Below, in pieces: positions 1 to 9,589 of a stretch of DNA of 64,000 nucleotides (positions are counted from its first letter, which is position 1; the number at the start of each line of letters is the position of its first letter). The notes beneath the pieces were generated by a model. It worked only from the letters and a program-made list of their open reading frames with translations, was not told the origin of the DNA and made no database searches. The stretch is taken from positions 124,001 to 188,000 of the forward strand of contig JBDRZL010000002.1 in NCBI GenBank assembly GCA_039803925.1, read 5' to 3'. This DNA is from a candidate division WOR-3 bacterium. Lineage in GTDB: Bacteria; Hydrothermota; Hydrothermia; Hydrothermales; JAJRUZ01. The position numbers and the translations under genes are program-made.

Positions 1-506
1 AGAGAAACATTATCTTTATTTATTCCACCAATTACATATAGGGGAATTTTTAAAACATCTTTTGCTTTTTTTATAGTCTCAAAAGGAACTATCTTTTTAT
101 CTTTTTTCGTTGGAGAAGGAAAGGGAGAAGACATGGAAACATAATCGACTCCAAGACCTTCAGCTTCCCTTGCCCTTTCTATACTATCATAACAGGAAAC
201 ACCAAGAATTTTATTACCTATTTTTTTTCTTACATAAGCTATATCAGCATCATCCTTACCTATATGAACACCATCTGCCTGAAGTAAAAGGGCAATTTCA
301 GGGTCATCATTTACAATAAAAATAACACCGAAAAATTCACATAATTTTTTTACATTTTTGCCTATTTTTATAATTTCTTCTCTTGGAGCTCCCTTCATTC
401 TCAATTGAAAAATTTTAACCCCTCCCAAAATGGACCTTTCTATTTTGTAAAGTAAATTATCATCTTTTGAACCAAATATACCGTATAATAATGGTAATTT
501 TCTCAC
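1..506 (-). CDS. thiE: Thiamine-phosphate synthase (ThiE), partial at left edge
   Basis: Reading the minus strand from a GTG at 504-506 gives an uninterrupted frame of about 168 codons that runs off the left edge, so the C-terminus is missing. ThiE joins HMP-PP and thiazole phosphate to make thiamine monophosphate. Visible family features, in order: an early QLR strand (VKIFQLRMKG), VNDDPEIALLLQADGVHIG for pyrophosphate binding, ILGVSC, a TK-containing loop (SSPFPSPTKKD), and VIGGI near the cut end. The GTG start leaves only 17 nt to the divergent flippase start. No other thiamine gene is in the window. The stretch before the TK loop (MSSPFP) departs from the usual GPVFPT. Confidence 0.85.
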   Translation of the reverse strand, partial: MRKLPLLYGIFGSKDDNLLYKIERSILGGVKIFQLRMKGAPREEIIKIGKNVKKLCEFFGVIFIVNDDPEIALLLQADGVHIGKDDADIAYVRKKIGNKILGVSCYDSIERAREAEGLGVDYVSMSSPFPSPTKKDKKIVPFETIKKAKDVLKIPLYVIGGINKDNVS

Positions 507-523
507 AATTAAATATAACAAAA

Positions 524-1819
524 ATGAAAAAAATTATCAAGGATACAGTAATTTTTGCTGGTGCAAATACTATTTCTTTTGTAATAAGTGCTCTGGGTGG
601 ATTTTTAGTAGCAAAAATTCTTGAACCGGAAGGTTATGGAGGATTTTCTGCTTATAAACTTTTTATTTCCTATCTCATAAATTTGCATATGGGAATCTTT
701 CAGGGGCTTCAGAGAGAGATTCCCTTTTATAGGGAACTTCAAAAAGAGGATAAATTGAAATCTCTTTTAAATACAACATTTTCTTTTACTTTTTTAATTT
801 CTCTTTTAAGTATTATTATTCTTCTTTTATCCTCAATTACTTCCTCAGAATTTTTCAGAAAATCCTTTTTTATAACTCTTCCACTTATACCCTTTTATTT
901 TTTAAAAGAATTTTACAGATTTGCAATGAAGGGACTTGAAAAGTTTAAGGAACTATCCTTTTTAAATATCTTTGATTCAATAAATTTTATTGTTTTCGTA
1001 ATATTTTTCTCTATTTATTTTAAGGCAGAAGGAGCAGTATTAGGTTTTGGTATATCCCATTTTATTCTTTTCTTTTTCGCCTATTTTTTCACAAGAATTA
1101 TTTTTTTTAATTTTAAAATTAAATTTGAAGATTTAAAATCTCTTTTTCAGGTTGGCTTTCCTATTTTCTTTATCGGTGTATTAAATATTTTTTTATTTTC
1201 AATTGATAGAGTTTTCATTCTTGGAATTTATGGTAGAAGAGAATTTGGAATATATGCAATGGCAATGAACTTTTTAAATCTTATATTTCAGGTACCCATA
1301 GCTGTTGCAACTATATTTTTACCTTTTCTTACAAGAAAAAAAGCAAAAGAGGGTTCTTTAAGTGAATTTATTATAAAAAGAGATTACATAATATATATTT
1401 ATTTAATCTTAGTATCACTTCTTATAATTATTTTTTACCCAATGGCTTTTTTTGTCATAAAAAGATTTTTACACAAGTATTACACAGCTTTACCACTTCT
1501 TAAATTTTTACTCCTATTTATTCCCTTTCCAACACTTAATTATTTCTTTTATTCCTTTCTTATTGCAGAAAACAAACATTCCTATATCATTCCCTATCAC
1601 CTTATTTTAATTCCTTTTACGGTTATTGTTAATTCAGTTTTTATTCCCAAATTTGAACTAAAAGGAGCCTGTTTATCTTATCTTATATCACAATTTTTAT
1701 TTACATTAATAACAATTTTTTTAACATACAGGTTTATTAAATTTAAAATTTTAAGAACAATTACTTTTGTTACTTTAATTTCCTTTTTACATTTTTTAAT
1801 ATTTGAATTAATTTTTTAA
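524..1819 (+). CDS. Polysaccharide/lipid-linked oligosaccharide flippase (Wzx, MATE-like fold)
   Basis: A 431-residue, almost wholly hydrophobic protein with about 12-14 predicted membrane helices. The opening (MKKIIKDTVIFAGANTISF) and the following GGFLVAKILEPEGYGGFSA are typical of RfbX/Wzx transporters, which flip undecaprenyl-linked sugar repeat units across the inner membrane. I start at ATG 524 because a longer in-frame extension (from 467) would run into divergent thiE and adds residues unlike the family. Its 3' end overlaps by 4 nt the convergent sugar transferase, so the two are neighbours in function but not co-transcribed. The exact substrate cannot be told from sequence. Confidence 0.85.
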   Translation: MKKIIKDTVIFAGANTISFVISALGGFLVAKILEPEGYGGFSAYKLFISYLINLHMGIFQGLQREIPFYRELQKEDKLKSLLNTTFSFTFLISLLSIIILLLSSITSSEFFRKSFFITLPLIPFYFLKEFYRFAMKGLEKFKELSFLNIFDSINFIVFVIFFSIYFKAEGAVLGFGISHFILFFFAYFFTRIIFFNFKIKFEDLKSLFQVGFPIFFIGVLNIFLFSIDRVFILGIYGRREFGIYAMAMNFLNLIFQVPIAVATIFLPFLTRKKAKEGSLSEFIIKRDYIIYIYLILVSLLIIIFYPMAFFVIKRFLHKYYTALPLLKFLLLFIPFPTLNYFFYSFLIAENKHSYIIPYHLILIPFTVIVNSVFIPKFELKGACLSYLISQFLFTLITIFLTYRFIKFKILRTITFVTLISFLHFLIFELIF

Positions 1820-3168
1820 TAAGCGTTTTTCTGAGATAAAAAGATAAAAATTGTTTTTAAAATAATCTTTAAATCTAATAGGAAAGACCAGTTGTCAATA
1901 TAATAAAGATCATATCTCAACCTTTCCTCTATTGATGTGTCACCACGCCATCCGTGAACCTGTGCCCATCCTGTTATACCACCTTTTACCCTGTGTCTTT
2001 CATCATATCTTGGTATCTCTTTTTTAAACTTTTCAACAAAAAATGGTCTTTCAGGTCTTGGACCCACTATACTCATATCTCCTTTCAGAACATTTATGAA
2101 CTGGGGGAATTCATCAATACTAAATTTTCTTAAAATTCTTCCTATTTTCGTAACTCTTGGATCAGAGGGACTTGTAAACTTCGGTTCTGGTTCTTTGTCG
2201 GCTCCAACATACATCGTTCTGAATTTATATAACATAAATACCTTACCATCCTTTCCTACCCTTTCCTGTTTATAAAAAACAGGACCTTTTGAAGTTAATT
2301 TTATTATTATAGCAATAAGAACAAACAGAGGAAAAAGAAGGATTAAAAGAGTAAAAGAAAACACAATATCAAAGGTTCTTTTTAAAAATCTCTGGTATAG
2401 ACTTAATCCCTTTTCTTTCAACTTTAAAAGGGGAATACCATCAAAAGAGAGTGTATCAGTTCCCATTAACATAAGTTCATATATATCAGGAGCAAAGTAA
2501 ATTTCCATTTTTTTCTTTTCTATTTTTTTTATAATTTCAGGTATTAAAAACTGTTTATCAAAAGGTATGGCAAGAATAAGTATGTTTCCTTCTGCTGGAT
2601 TTTCTTCTCCATTAATAAATTCCTCAGCAGTTAAAATTTTATTAATTTTTAAACCCAGTTCAGGCCTTTCCTCAATCTTTGACCTTATAGCCCTTAATAT
2701 ATCTCCTTCCCCCACTATTATTGCGTCCTTTTTTATAATCCCCTTTTTAAATAAAATTTTAATAACACTTCTGAATATAAATCTGAAAATAAACTCATAG
2801 AAGGAAATAAAAATAAAATAAAAAGATACTACAAGCCTTGAATATAAAATCTGCCTGTAATAGAAAGAGATAAATGTAATAAAAAGAATATACAAAAAAT
2901 TAACCTTTAAAATTTCAAAAAAAGAATCAAAAAGATTTAGGTTTTTTTCTTTCTCATAAATTCCTTTTGACAAATAAATTAAAAGTCCTACAATAAAGAC
3001 AACCAGAAATGATTTCAAATAAACCTCATAAGGTACAGGTTTCCTCCATAGGGGAATAAATCCACTCTGAAAACGAAGCCAATATGCTGTTTTAAATCCA
3101 AGAAAAAGTGAAATGGCGTCAAGAACAAAAAGGATTATTTTTTCAAAAGGATGTCCTTTTAATCCCAT
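1816..3168 (-). CDS. Exopolysaccharide polyprenyl glycosylphosphotransferase (WcaJ/WbaP-type)
   Basis: 450 residues. The N-terminal third holds four or five membrane helices, the middle a nucleotide-binding-like region (IIKKDAIIVGEGD), and the C-terminal ~200 residues a bacterial sugar transferase domain: a membrane hairpin after KRTFDIVFSF, then GPVFYKQERVGKDG, FMLYKFRTM, LRKFSIDEFPQFINVLKGDM, and SIVGPRPERP. These enzymes move a sugar-1-phosphate from a nucleotide sugar to undecaprenyl phosphate, the first membrane step of capsule or O-antigen synthesis. The flippase on the other strand fits the same pathway. The divergent Lon-like gene begins 26 nt upstream. The sugar is not predictable. 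Confidence 0.9.
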   Translation of the reverse strand: MGLKGHPFEKIILFVLDAISLFLGFKTAYWLRFQSGFIPLWRKPVPYEVYLKSFLVVFIVGLLIYLSKGIYEKEKNLNLFDSFFEILKVNFLYILFITFISFYYRQILYSRLVVSFYFIFISFYEFIFRFIFRSVIKILFKKGIIKKDAIIVGEGDILRAIRSKIEERPELGLKINKILTAEEFINGEENPAEGNILILAIPFDKQFLIPEIIKKIEKKKMEIYFAPDIYELMLMGTDTLSFDGIPLLKLKEKGLSLYQRFLKRTFDIVFSFTLLILLFPLFVLIAIIIKLTSKGPVFYKQERVGKDGKVFMLYKFRTMYVGADKEPEPKFTSPSDPRVTKIGRILRKFSIDEFPQFINVLKGDMSIVGPRPERPFFVEKFKKEIPRYDERHRVKGGITGWAQVHGWRGDTSIEERLRYDLYYIDNWSFLLDLKIILKTIFIFLSQKNAY

Positions 3169-3194
3169 GTTGAATTATTATAAAATAAATCTAT

Positions 3195-5495
3195 ATGAAA
3201 ACTCTCAACCAAAAAGACCTTGACTATATTAGAAACTTAGAAATAAAAGTTAAAAATATTAAGGGTTTAAAACCCCTTGAAGGATTTATAGGTCAAAAAG
3301 CAGCAGTTAAAAGTATGGAATTCGGATTAAAAATAAGTTCAAAAAGTCACCATATTTTTGTATCAGGCAAACCGGGAAGCGGAAGGACAAGTATGGTGCT
3401 GGAATACGTGTCAAAAATAGCTGAAAAAATTTCTCCTCCACCTGATGTTATATATGTGTTTTCACACGAAAATCCATTTTCTCCGAAAGCAATATTATTG
3501 GAAAATGGACAAGGTAAAAAATTTAAAAAGGATTTTGAAGATGCTATAAATGAAAGTCTCGAAGAAATAAAAGAAATTACAAAAAAAAGGGAATTTAATG
3601 AAGCAAAGGAAAAAATTTTTAAAAATTTATTAAGGCAAAGGGAAAATATCCTTAATAAAATCTATGGGAAAGCGAGGGAACTAAATATTCTCATAAAAGC
3701 AAAAGAAAACGGTTTTGACTTATTCCCTCTATTAAAAGGCAAAGTCTTAACACCAGAAGAGTATTCGGAGCTCACTCAACCGGAGAAAGAAGAATTTGAA
3801 AAGAAATTTGAAGAAATAAGAAGGGAAATTGCCTTAAGGGTTTCTGAAATAGAAAAAATAAACGAAGATTTTAAAGAAAAAATAAGAAATTTACTATCAG
3901 AGTTCGGAGCAAAAACTTTATTAACTATTTTTCCACCTTTAATTGGAAAATATCTAAATAATGAGGACATTATAAAATATGTAAAAAATTCAGTACAGGA
4001 TATTTTAGAAAATTTAGACTATATAACTTCAAAACCCGATGAAGCCTATTCCTTTTTTAAAGAAAAATATAAAGTTCACCTTTTTGTGGATAATTCAAAT
4101 CAGAAAGGTGCTCCAATTGTTCTTGAAACTCACCCAACCCTTTCAAGAATAATAGGAAGAATTGAAAGAGTTCTTGAAAATCCAACACTTGATTTTTCTG
4201 GAATAATACCAGGTGCTTTTCACAGAGCAAATGGAGGTTTCTTAATTATTCCTGCTGAAGAACTTTTAAAAATTGAACCAGCTTACACCTTTATGAAATG
4301 GACTTTAAAATCAGGAAAAATTTTAATTGAAAATTTATCAGAAGAGGAAAATATCCACACAACCAAAACCATAAAGCCAGAGCCAGTCCCTTTTAGCGGA
4401 AAGGTGATTCTTATAGGAACTCCCTATACTTTTTTCCACTTAAAGGAAAATGATCCTGATTTTAACGAATTATTTAAAGTCCATATAGAATTTAAGACTG
4501 TTATGGAAAAAAATCAAGAAAATTTGACTGATTATTTAAGATTTATAAAAACTTTCTGTGATAAAGAAAAACTTTTATATCCAGATATAAAGTCAATTAA
4601 AAAAATTTTGTGGTATTCTTCAAGGCTCGCAGAAAATCAAAACAAACTTTCAACAAATTTTGGAGCAATATGTGACCTTTTAAGGGAAGCAAATTTCCTT
4701 GCTAAAAGTGAAAATAAAAAGGAAATAAAAGAAAATCATGTGAGGGAAATTATTAAAAATAGATTTAAAGAAACTGAAATTGAAGAAACATATTTTGAAT
4801 GGATTAAAAAAGGAATAATTCAAATTGATTTTGAAGGTAAAAAGGTTGGAACAATAAACGGACTTACTGTTCTTACTTATGGACAAATAGTGTTTGGAAG
4901 ACCAGTCAGGATAACTGCAACATGCTCAGCAGGTAAAGAGGGAGTAATAGATATTGAAAGGGAAGCTGAATTATCCGGTCCTATTCATACAAAAGGAACA
5001 CAGATATTAAGAGGTTATCTTGGGTATAAATACGGACAAAATTTTCCTATTTATATGACAGCAAGAATTGTTTTCGAACAAACCTATGAGGGTGTAGAAG
5101 GGGACAGCGCATCTCTTGCAGAACTTCTTGCAATAATATCATCTCTTTCAGAATATCCTATTTACCAAAACTGTGCAGTAACTGGTTCTATAAATCAATT
5201 TGGAGAAGTTCAGGCAGTTGGTGGATTAAATGAAAAAATTGAAGGAATTTATAGAGCTCTAAAATATAAAGAATTTAAAGGAAAATTTAAGGTAATAATT
5301 CCTGAATCAAATATAACAAATCTCTGTCTTCAGGACGAAGTTCTTGAGTTTATAAAAAGAGGTAAAATAGAGATTATAGCAGTTAAAAATATTGATGAAG
5401 CGATAAGAATAGTTTTTAACAAAAATCCTCAAACTGTTCACGAAAAAGTTCTCTCAAAACTTAAAAAATATTACAAAATTTTAAAATCAGAATAA
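3195..5495 (+). CDS. Lon-like protease with degenerate AAA domain (AAA_32/Lon C family)
   Basis: 766 residues. The N-terminal AAA-like part has GKPGSGRTS at residues 58-66, with Arg where the Walker A lysine should be. The Walker B region reads GGFLIIPAEELL, lacking the usual Asp-Glu after the strand. A helical insert fills residues ~110-260. The C-terminal Lon protease domain is intact: catalytic Ser638 in EGDSASLAE and Lys681 in GGLNEKIEG, spaced 43 residues apart as in E. coli Lon. The protein should therefore be a Ser-Lys peptidase whose ATP dependence is doubtful. Its stop overlaps the next start as TAATG. A TATAAA about 10 nt before the ATG suggests a very short leader. Confidence 0.88.
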   Translation: MKTLNQKDLDYIRNLEIKVKNIKGLKPLEGFIGQKAAVKSMEFGLKISSKSHHIFVSGKPGSGRTSMVLEYVSKIAEKISPPPDVIYVFSHENPFSPKAILLENGQGKKFKKDFEDAINESLEEIKEITKKREFNEAKEKIFKNLLRQRENILNKIYGKARELNILIKAKENGFDLFPLLKGKVLTPEEYSELTQPEKEEFEKKFEEIRREIALRVSEIEKINEDFKEKIRNLLSEFGAKTLLTIFPPLIGKYLNNEDIIKYVKNSVQDILENLDYITSKPDEAYSFFKEKYKVHLFVDNSNQKGAPIVLETHPTLSRIIGRIERVLENPTLDFSGIIPGAFHRANGGFLIIPAEELLKIEPAYTFMKWTLKSGKILIENLSEEENIHTTKTIKPEPVPFSGKVILIGTPYTFFHLKENDPDFNELFKVHIEFKTVMEKNQENLTDYLRFIKTFCDKEKLLYPDIKSIKKILWYSSRLAENQNKLSTNFGAICDLLREANFLAKSENKKEIKENHVREIIKNRFKETEIEETYFEWIKKGIIQIDFEGKKVGTINGLTVLTYGQIVFGRPVRITATCSAGKEGVIDIEREAELSGPIHTKGTQILRGYLGYKYGQNFPIYMTARIVFEQTYEGVEGDSASLAELLAIISSLSEYPIYQNCAVTGSINQFGEVQAVGGLNEKIEGIYRALKYKEFKGKFKVIIPESNITNLCLQDEVLEFIKRGKIEIIAVKNIDEAIRIVFNKNPQTVHEKVLSKLKKYYKILKSE

Positions 5496-6343
5496 TGGGA
5501 TATATAAGTTTATTTGACCCTTTTAAAGATGGTCTCTGTACCTGTGAAAAAAAATATACCATCAATCCCTATACAGGTTGTAATCACAGATGCAGATACT
5601 GTTATATAACAAGTTATATAAGAGATGGATTCAAATTAAGATTAAAAAAAAATTATGTTGAGATTATAAAAAGGGAAATTAAAAAAATAAAAAATGTTTA
5701 TCCTTTCAACCTTTCCTCTTCCTCTGACCCTTATCCAGAAATTGAAAAAAAATTACTTTTAACAAGGAAAACCCTTATTCTATTAAAAGAAAAAAATTTT
5801 AAAGTTTCAATAATAACAAAGTCACCACTTGTTTTAAGGGATATTGATATACTTAGAGAAATGAACTCCTTTGTATCTTTTACAATTACCCATTATTCAG
5901 ATGAAATTTCAAGGAAAGTTGAACCATTTGCACCACCTGTTAGTGAGAGAATAAAAGCAGCAGGAAAATTAATAAGGGAAGGAATAAAAGTTTGTATAAG
6001 AATAGATCCGGTTATTCCTGGATACAATGATAAAAAGGATATAGCTTGTAAAATTTTAAAAAATCTTAATGGAGTTTTTATGGTTGTTTTTTCAACATAT
6101 AAAGCAAAACCGGATAATTTTTTAAGAATGAAAGAGATATTTCCTCATTTAGAAAATTTACCATGGGAAAAAAAGAAAGTAAGGGGTTATAGGTATTTAA
6201 GCTATGATTTTAGAAGAGAAATTCTTGAAAAACTTGTAAAAGAAGCAAAAAATTTTTGTGAAAAAATTGGATTATGCAGGGAAGATTTACCGGATTTAAA
6301 AAATACAAAATCCTGTGACCCTGTTTTTGAGTTAAATCTTTGA
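5495..6343 (+). CDS. Radical SAM protein, spore-photoproduct-lyase-like family
   Basis: 282 residues with the radical SAM cluster motif near the N-terminus: NPYTGCNHRCRYCYITSY (Cys spaced x3, x2), which binds the [4Fe-4S] cluster that cleaves SAM. Following parts fit the SPL/PA0069-like family: SSSSDPYPEIEKK, ITKSPLVLRDIDIL, and RIDPVIPGYND. Additional cysteines near the C-terminus (FCEKIGLCRED, KSCDP) could bind metal but are unproven. Translation is coupled to the Lon-like gene through TAATG. Family members are often annotated SPL-like without a proven substrate, so I make no claim of DNA repair. Confidence 0.8.
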   Translation: MGYISLFDPFKDGLCTCEKKYTINPYTGCNHRCRYCYITSYIRDGFKLRLKKNYVEIIKREIKKIKNVYPFNLSSSSDPYPEIEKKLLLTRKTLILLKEKNFKVSIITKSPLVLRDIDILREMNSFVSFTITHYSDEISRKVEPFAPPVSERIKAAGKLIREGIKVCIRIDPVIPGYNDKKDIACKILKNLNGVFMVVFSTYKAKPDNFLRMKEIFPHLENLPWEKKKVRGYRYLSYDFRREILEKLVKEAKNFCEKIGLCREDLPDLKNTKSCDPVFELNL

Positions 6344-6368
6344 ATTTAAATATTATTTTTGATAAAAT
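6340..6368 (+). promoter_or_regulatory. Predicted sigma70-type promoter of frr-uppS-cdsA
   Basis: TTGAAT (6340-6345), 17 nt spacer, TAAAAT (6363-6368). It starts within the end of the radical SAM gene. Transcription would begin near 6375, just before the T-arm-like element. AT-richness makes chance matches likely, but the spacing is ideal. Confidence 0.5.
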
Positions 6369-6378
6369 GATAATTTAA

Positions 6379-6390
6379 GGTTCAAATCCC
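6379..6390 (+). promoter_or_regulatory. T-arm-like leader element upstream of frr
   Basis: GGTTCAAATCCC, 23 nt before the frr ATG and about 11 nt after the -10 box. This is the same sequence as the 3' half of a tRNA T-arm. Seven similar elements stand at comparable distance before other genes in the window. Function unknown. Confidence 0.5.
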
Positions 6391-6412
6391 TTTGAATTAT
6401 TTATTATTAAAA

Positions 6413-6967
6413 ATGGAGGAAATAATTAAAGATGGTAGCGAGAGGATGGTTAAAACCATTAACAATTTAAAGGATGAACTTAAAAAATTAAGAACAGGAA
6501 GAGCCTCTCCCCATATTCTTGAAAGTATTAAAGTTAATTACTACGGGCAGGAGATCCCAATAATCCAAATTGCAGGTATTGGTGTACCAGAACCAAGATT
6601 AATTGTTATAAAACCCTATGACAAAAATGTAATAGGTGAAATTGAAAAAGCAATTTTAAAAAGTGGAATAGGACTTAATCCAAAGGTTGAAGGTGGTGTT
6701 ATAAAGATTCCGATACCACCTCTTTCTGAAGAAAGGAGAAGAGAACTTGTAAAACTTGTTAAAAAATTTGGGGAAGATTCAAAAATTGCCTTAAGAAACA
6801 TAAGAAGGGATTTAATGGATAAAATAAAAGAAAAAAAAGATAAGGGAGAAATTTCAGAGGATGATGCTGAAAGATTAAAGAAAAAGGTTCAGGATTTAAC
6901 AGAGGAAAAAACAAAAGAAGTTGATGAAATAATAAAAATAAAGGAAAAGGAAATAATGGAAGAATGA
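6413..6967 (+). CDS. frr: Ribosome recycling factor
   Basis: 184 residues from ATG 6413, the usual RRF length. RRF with EF-G splits the post-termination 70S ribosome. Family marks: LRTGRASPHILESIKVNYYG near the N-terminus, then IVIKPYDKNVIGEIEKAI, IKIPIPPLSEERRRELVK and a C-terminal charged helix. No Shine-Dalgarno precedes ATG 6413; the only GGAGG lies inside codons 2-3, five nt before an in-frame ATT, so a downstream non-canonical start cannot be excluded. The conserved KDG-S-E-R-M position favours the ATG. The last 4 nt overlap uppS (ATGA), a common gene order for translation and envelope synthesis. Confidence 0.96.
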   Translation: MEEIIKDGSERMVKTINNLKDELKKLRTGRASPHILESIKVNYYGQEIPIIQIAGIGVPEPRLIVIKPYDKNVIGEIEKAILKSGIGLNPKVEGGVIKIPIPPLSEERRRELVKLVKKFGEDSKIALRNIRRDLMDKIKEKKDKGEISEDDAERLKKKVQDLTEEKTKEVDEIIKIKEKEIMEE

Positions 6968-7650
6968 AAATACCTCAACATATAGCTATAATAATGGATG
7001 GAAACGGCAGATGGGCAAAGGAGAGAAATTTACCGAGAATACTTGGACATAAAGAGGGGATTGAATCTGTAAGGGAAATTGTTAGAACTGCAAGAGAAAT
7101 TGGAATAAAATACATTTCACTTTTTACTTTTTCCACTGAGAATTGGCAGAGGCCTGAAGAAGAAGTTAAAGGACTTTTTAATCTCCTTGAATCAGTCGCA
7201 AAAAAAGAACTTAAATTTTTGATTAAAAATGGAATAAGATTAAAAGTTGTGGGGAGCAGGGAAGAGTTGCCTTTAAAAACAAAAAAAATAATAGAGGAAG
7301 CAGAGGAAAAAACAAAGGATAATAAAGATATGTTCCTTATACTTGCTATTAATTATGGAGGAAGAAGAGAAATAATTGATGCAATAAATAAAATTTTAAA
7401 AAATGGAAAAAAAGAGATAAATGAAGAAGAATTTAAAAAATATTTATATATGCCTGAAGTTCCTGACCCTGACTTTTTAATAAGGACAAGTGGGGAAATG
7501 AGAATTTCCAATTTTTTCTTATTTCAAATTGCATATACAGAACTATATTTTACAGAAAAATACTGGCCTGATTTTAGAAGAGAGGATTTTTTAAAGGCAA
7601 TTGATGAATATACGAGGAGGAAAAGAAAATTTGGGAGGCTTTTTTCTTAG
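6964..7650 (+). CDS. uppS: Isoprenyl transferase (undecaprenyl-diphosphate synthase)
   Basis: 228 residues, cytosolic cis-prenyltransferase that condenses IPP onto farnesyl-PP to make the lipid carrier for peptidoglycan and surface polysaccharide. Seen: IAIIMDGNGRWAKERNLPR at the start (catalytic Asp and FPP-binding Arg), GHKEGIESVREIV, SLFTFSTENWQRP, LAINYGGRREIIDA, and near the end PDFLIRTSGEMRISNFFLFQ and EYTRRKRKFGR. All signature regions are complete. It overlaps frr by 4 nt and cdsA by about 20 nt, implying one operon. Confidence 0.96.
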   Translation: MKIPQHIAIIMDGNGRWAKERNLPRILGHKEGIESVREIVRTAREIGIKYISLFTFSTENWQRPEEEVKGLFNLLESVAKKELKFLIKNGIRLKVVGSREELPLKTKKIIEEAEEKTKDNKDMFLILAINYGGRREIIDAINKILKNGKKEINEEEFKKYLYMPEVPDPDFLIRTSGEMRISNFFLFQIAYTELYFTEKYWPDFRREDFLKAIDEYTRRKRKFGRLFS

Positions 7651-8416
7651 AATAATAACCGGATTAGTTTTATTTTTTATAGTTTTATTATTAACATTAC
7701 TTGGTACTTTACCTCTCTTTTTTTTAATTTTTATATTCTTACTCTTTGCTCTATGGGAATATTTAAGAATCTTATATAATACTGGTTTTATAATTAATCC
7801 CCATTTAATTTTTATTGTTGATTTAATTTTCTTTCCATTTATTATTTTCTTCCCTCCTATAAGGCTTTCACTATTAATGTTAATGATTGTTATTTTCTTT
7901 TTTTTATCGTTTCTTTCAGCAGAAAAAAGAAAAGGATTTAATTTTTTGGCATCTAGTATTGTGTCAATATTTTATTTAGTTATTCCTTCAACTTTATTTT
8001 ATCAAATAAGAACACTTTTTGGGTTAAAACATATAATTTTTTTATTAGGATGTGTAATATTTTTTGATTCTTTTTCATATTTTGCGGGGAATTTGTTTGG
8101 TAAAAGAAAAATCTGGGAAAGAATTTCCCAGAATAAAACTATTGAAGGATTTCTTGGCGGTTTTTTATCAGTTTTAATTTTTTCAATAATTTTTTCATTT
8201 TTTTTCAGGGAAAATACTCTAAAAAATATAATCCCTGGAATTTTTATTTCTTTTTTTGCTTTTTTTGGTGACCTATGGGAATCTATGCTGAAAAGGGAAA
8301 TGGGTGTAAAAGATTCCTCCAATATTTTACCAGGCCACGGAGGTTTTCTTGATCGTATTGATTCCCTTTTATTATCTATATATTTTTATTTTCTTTATAT
8401 TGCCAATATAGTTTAA
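7631..8416 (+). CDS. cdsA: Phosphatidate cytidylyltransferase
   Basis: An integral membrane enzyme converting phosphatidic acid and CTP to CDP-diacylglycerol. About 261 residues with seven or eight membrane helices. The C-terminus carries the family signature in full: SMLKREMGVKDSSNILPGHG followed by GFLDRID. I start at TTG 7631 because GAGGAGG lies 10 nt upstream and the protein then opens MGGFFLRIITG, as expected; an ATG at 7601 in the same frame would overlap uppS by 50 nt. It ends directly against metK on the opposite strand, with no room for a terminator hairpin. Confidence 0.93.
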   Translation: MGGFFLRIITGLVLFFIVLLLTLLGTLPLFFLIFIFLLFALWEYLRILYNTGFIINPHLIFIVDLIFFPFIIFFPPIRLSLLMLMIVIFFFLSFLSAEKRKGFNFLASSIVSIFYLVIPSTLFYQIRTLFGLKHIIFLLGCVIFFDSFSYFAGNLFGKRKIWERISQNKTIEGFLGGFLSVLIFSIIFSFFFRENTLKNIIPGIFISFFAFFGDLWESMLKREMGVKDSSNILPGHGGFLDRIDSLLLSIYFYFLYIANIV

Positions 8417-9565
8417 TTATAACAGTTCTCTAAATTCTTCCTTGCTATCGGTTCTTTCCCAGGTAAATCCCTCCTCTTCTCTCCCAAAATGCCCATAACA
8501 AGCAGTTCTCTTGTAAATGGGTCTCCTTAATTCAAGAAAATCTATTATACCTCTTGGAGTGAGATCAAATCTTTCTCTTATAAACTTAACAATTTTTTCT
8601 TCAGGTACTTTTCCAGTATCATAAGTATTTACATATAGAGCAACAGGTTCAGCTACACCTATGGCATAAGCAATCTGAATTTCACAGGTCTCTGCAATTC
8701 CTGAAGCAACTATATTTTTAGCAAGATACCTTGCCATATAAGAAGCAGATCTATCTACCTTTGTTGGATCTTTTCCTGAAAAACAACCACCACCATGTCT
8801 TGCATATCCACCATATGTATCAACCATAATCTTTCTTCCTGTTAAACCTGTATCTGCTTGTGGTCCACCAATTACAAATCTACCAGTTGGATTTATAAAA
8901 ATTTTCACATTATCATCCATCATTTCCCTCGGTATAATCTTCTCAATAACAACTTCAATCAAATCCTCCCTTAACTCCTTTATTGAAACATCAGGATCAT
9001 GCTGAGCAGAAAGAACAATTGCTGTTACCTTATCAGGTTTTCCATCTATGTATCTAACTGTCACTTGAGATTTACCATCAGGTCTCAGATAGGGTAAAGT
9101 TCCATTTTTTCTCACATCAGCGAGCCTTTTACAAAGTTTATGGGCAAGCATTATAGGAAGGGGCATAAGTTCTTCAGTCTCATTAATTGCAAAACCAAAC
9201 ATCATACCCTGATCACCTGCACCACCTGTATCAACCCCCATAGCAATATCAGGAGCCTGTGATTGAATAGCAGTAAGAACAGCTACAGTTTCATAATCTA
9301 ATCCATAAGCAGGATTAGTATAACCAGCTAATTTTATAGTTTCTCTTACAATATCAGGTATTTCAACATAACAATCTGTGGTAATTTCACCAGCAATAAC
9401 AAACATTCCCCTTGAAGTTAAAGACTCACATGCAACCCTTGCATCAGGGTCTTTTTCAATTATAGCATCAAGAATAGCATCTGAAACCTGATCACAGAGT
9501 TTATCAGGATGTCCCTCTGTTACTGATTCTGAAGTAAAATATGAAATGCCTTTAAGTTTTCTCAA
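8417..9565 (-). CDS. metK: S-adenosylmethionine synthetase
   Basis: About 382 residues; makes SAM from methionine and ATP. Seen: [20 protein letters not shown] near the N-terminus, [12 protein letters not shown] (ATP site), [20 protein letters not shown], and [21 protein letters not shown] choose the TTG at 9565 as start because GGAG sits 9 nt upstream; a second TTG at 9580 is in frame. With the 9565 start, the T-arm-like element lies 24 nt upstream, matching its spacing at other genes. SAM would feed SpeE (after decarboxylation) in the adjacent polyamine genes, although metK has its own predicted promoter. Confidence 0.96.
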   Translation of the reverse strand: MRKLKGISYFTSESVTEGHPDKLCDQVSDAILDAIIEKDPDARVACESLTSRGMFVIAGEITTDCYVEIPDIVRETIKLAGYTNPAYGLDYETVAVLTAIQSQAPDIAMGVDTGGAGDQGMMFGFAINETEELMPLPIMLAHKLCKRLADVRKNGTLPYLRPDGKSQVTVRYIDGKPDKVTAIVLSAQHDPDVSIKELREDLIEVVIEKIIPREMMDDNVKIFINPTGRFVIGGPQADTGLTGRKIMVDTYGGYARHGGGCFSGKDPTKVDRSASYMARYLAKNIVASGIAETCEIQIAYAIGVAEPVALYVNTYDTGKVPEEKIVKFIRERFDLTPRGIIDFLELRRPIYKRTACYGHFGREEEGFTWERTDSKEEFRELL

Positions 9566-9589
9566 CTTTTTTAACTCCAATTTAAGAAT

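Noticed and set aside
110-319. Plus-strand 69-codon frame at the left edge
   Set aside because: It is antisense to a clear thiE frame that continues through the whole region.
467-523. Longer N-terminus of the flippase
   Set aside because: The extra 19 residues overlap divergent thiE and do not look like the family; ATG 524 is better.
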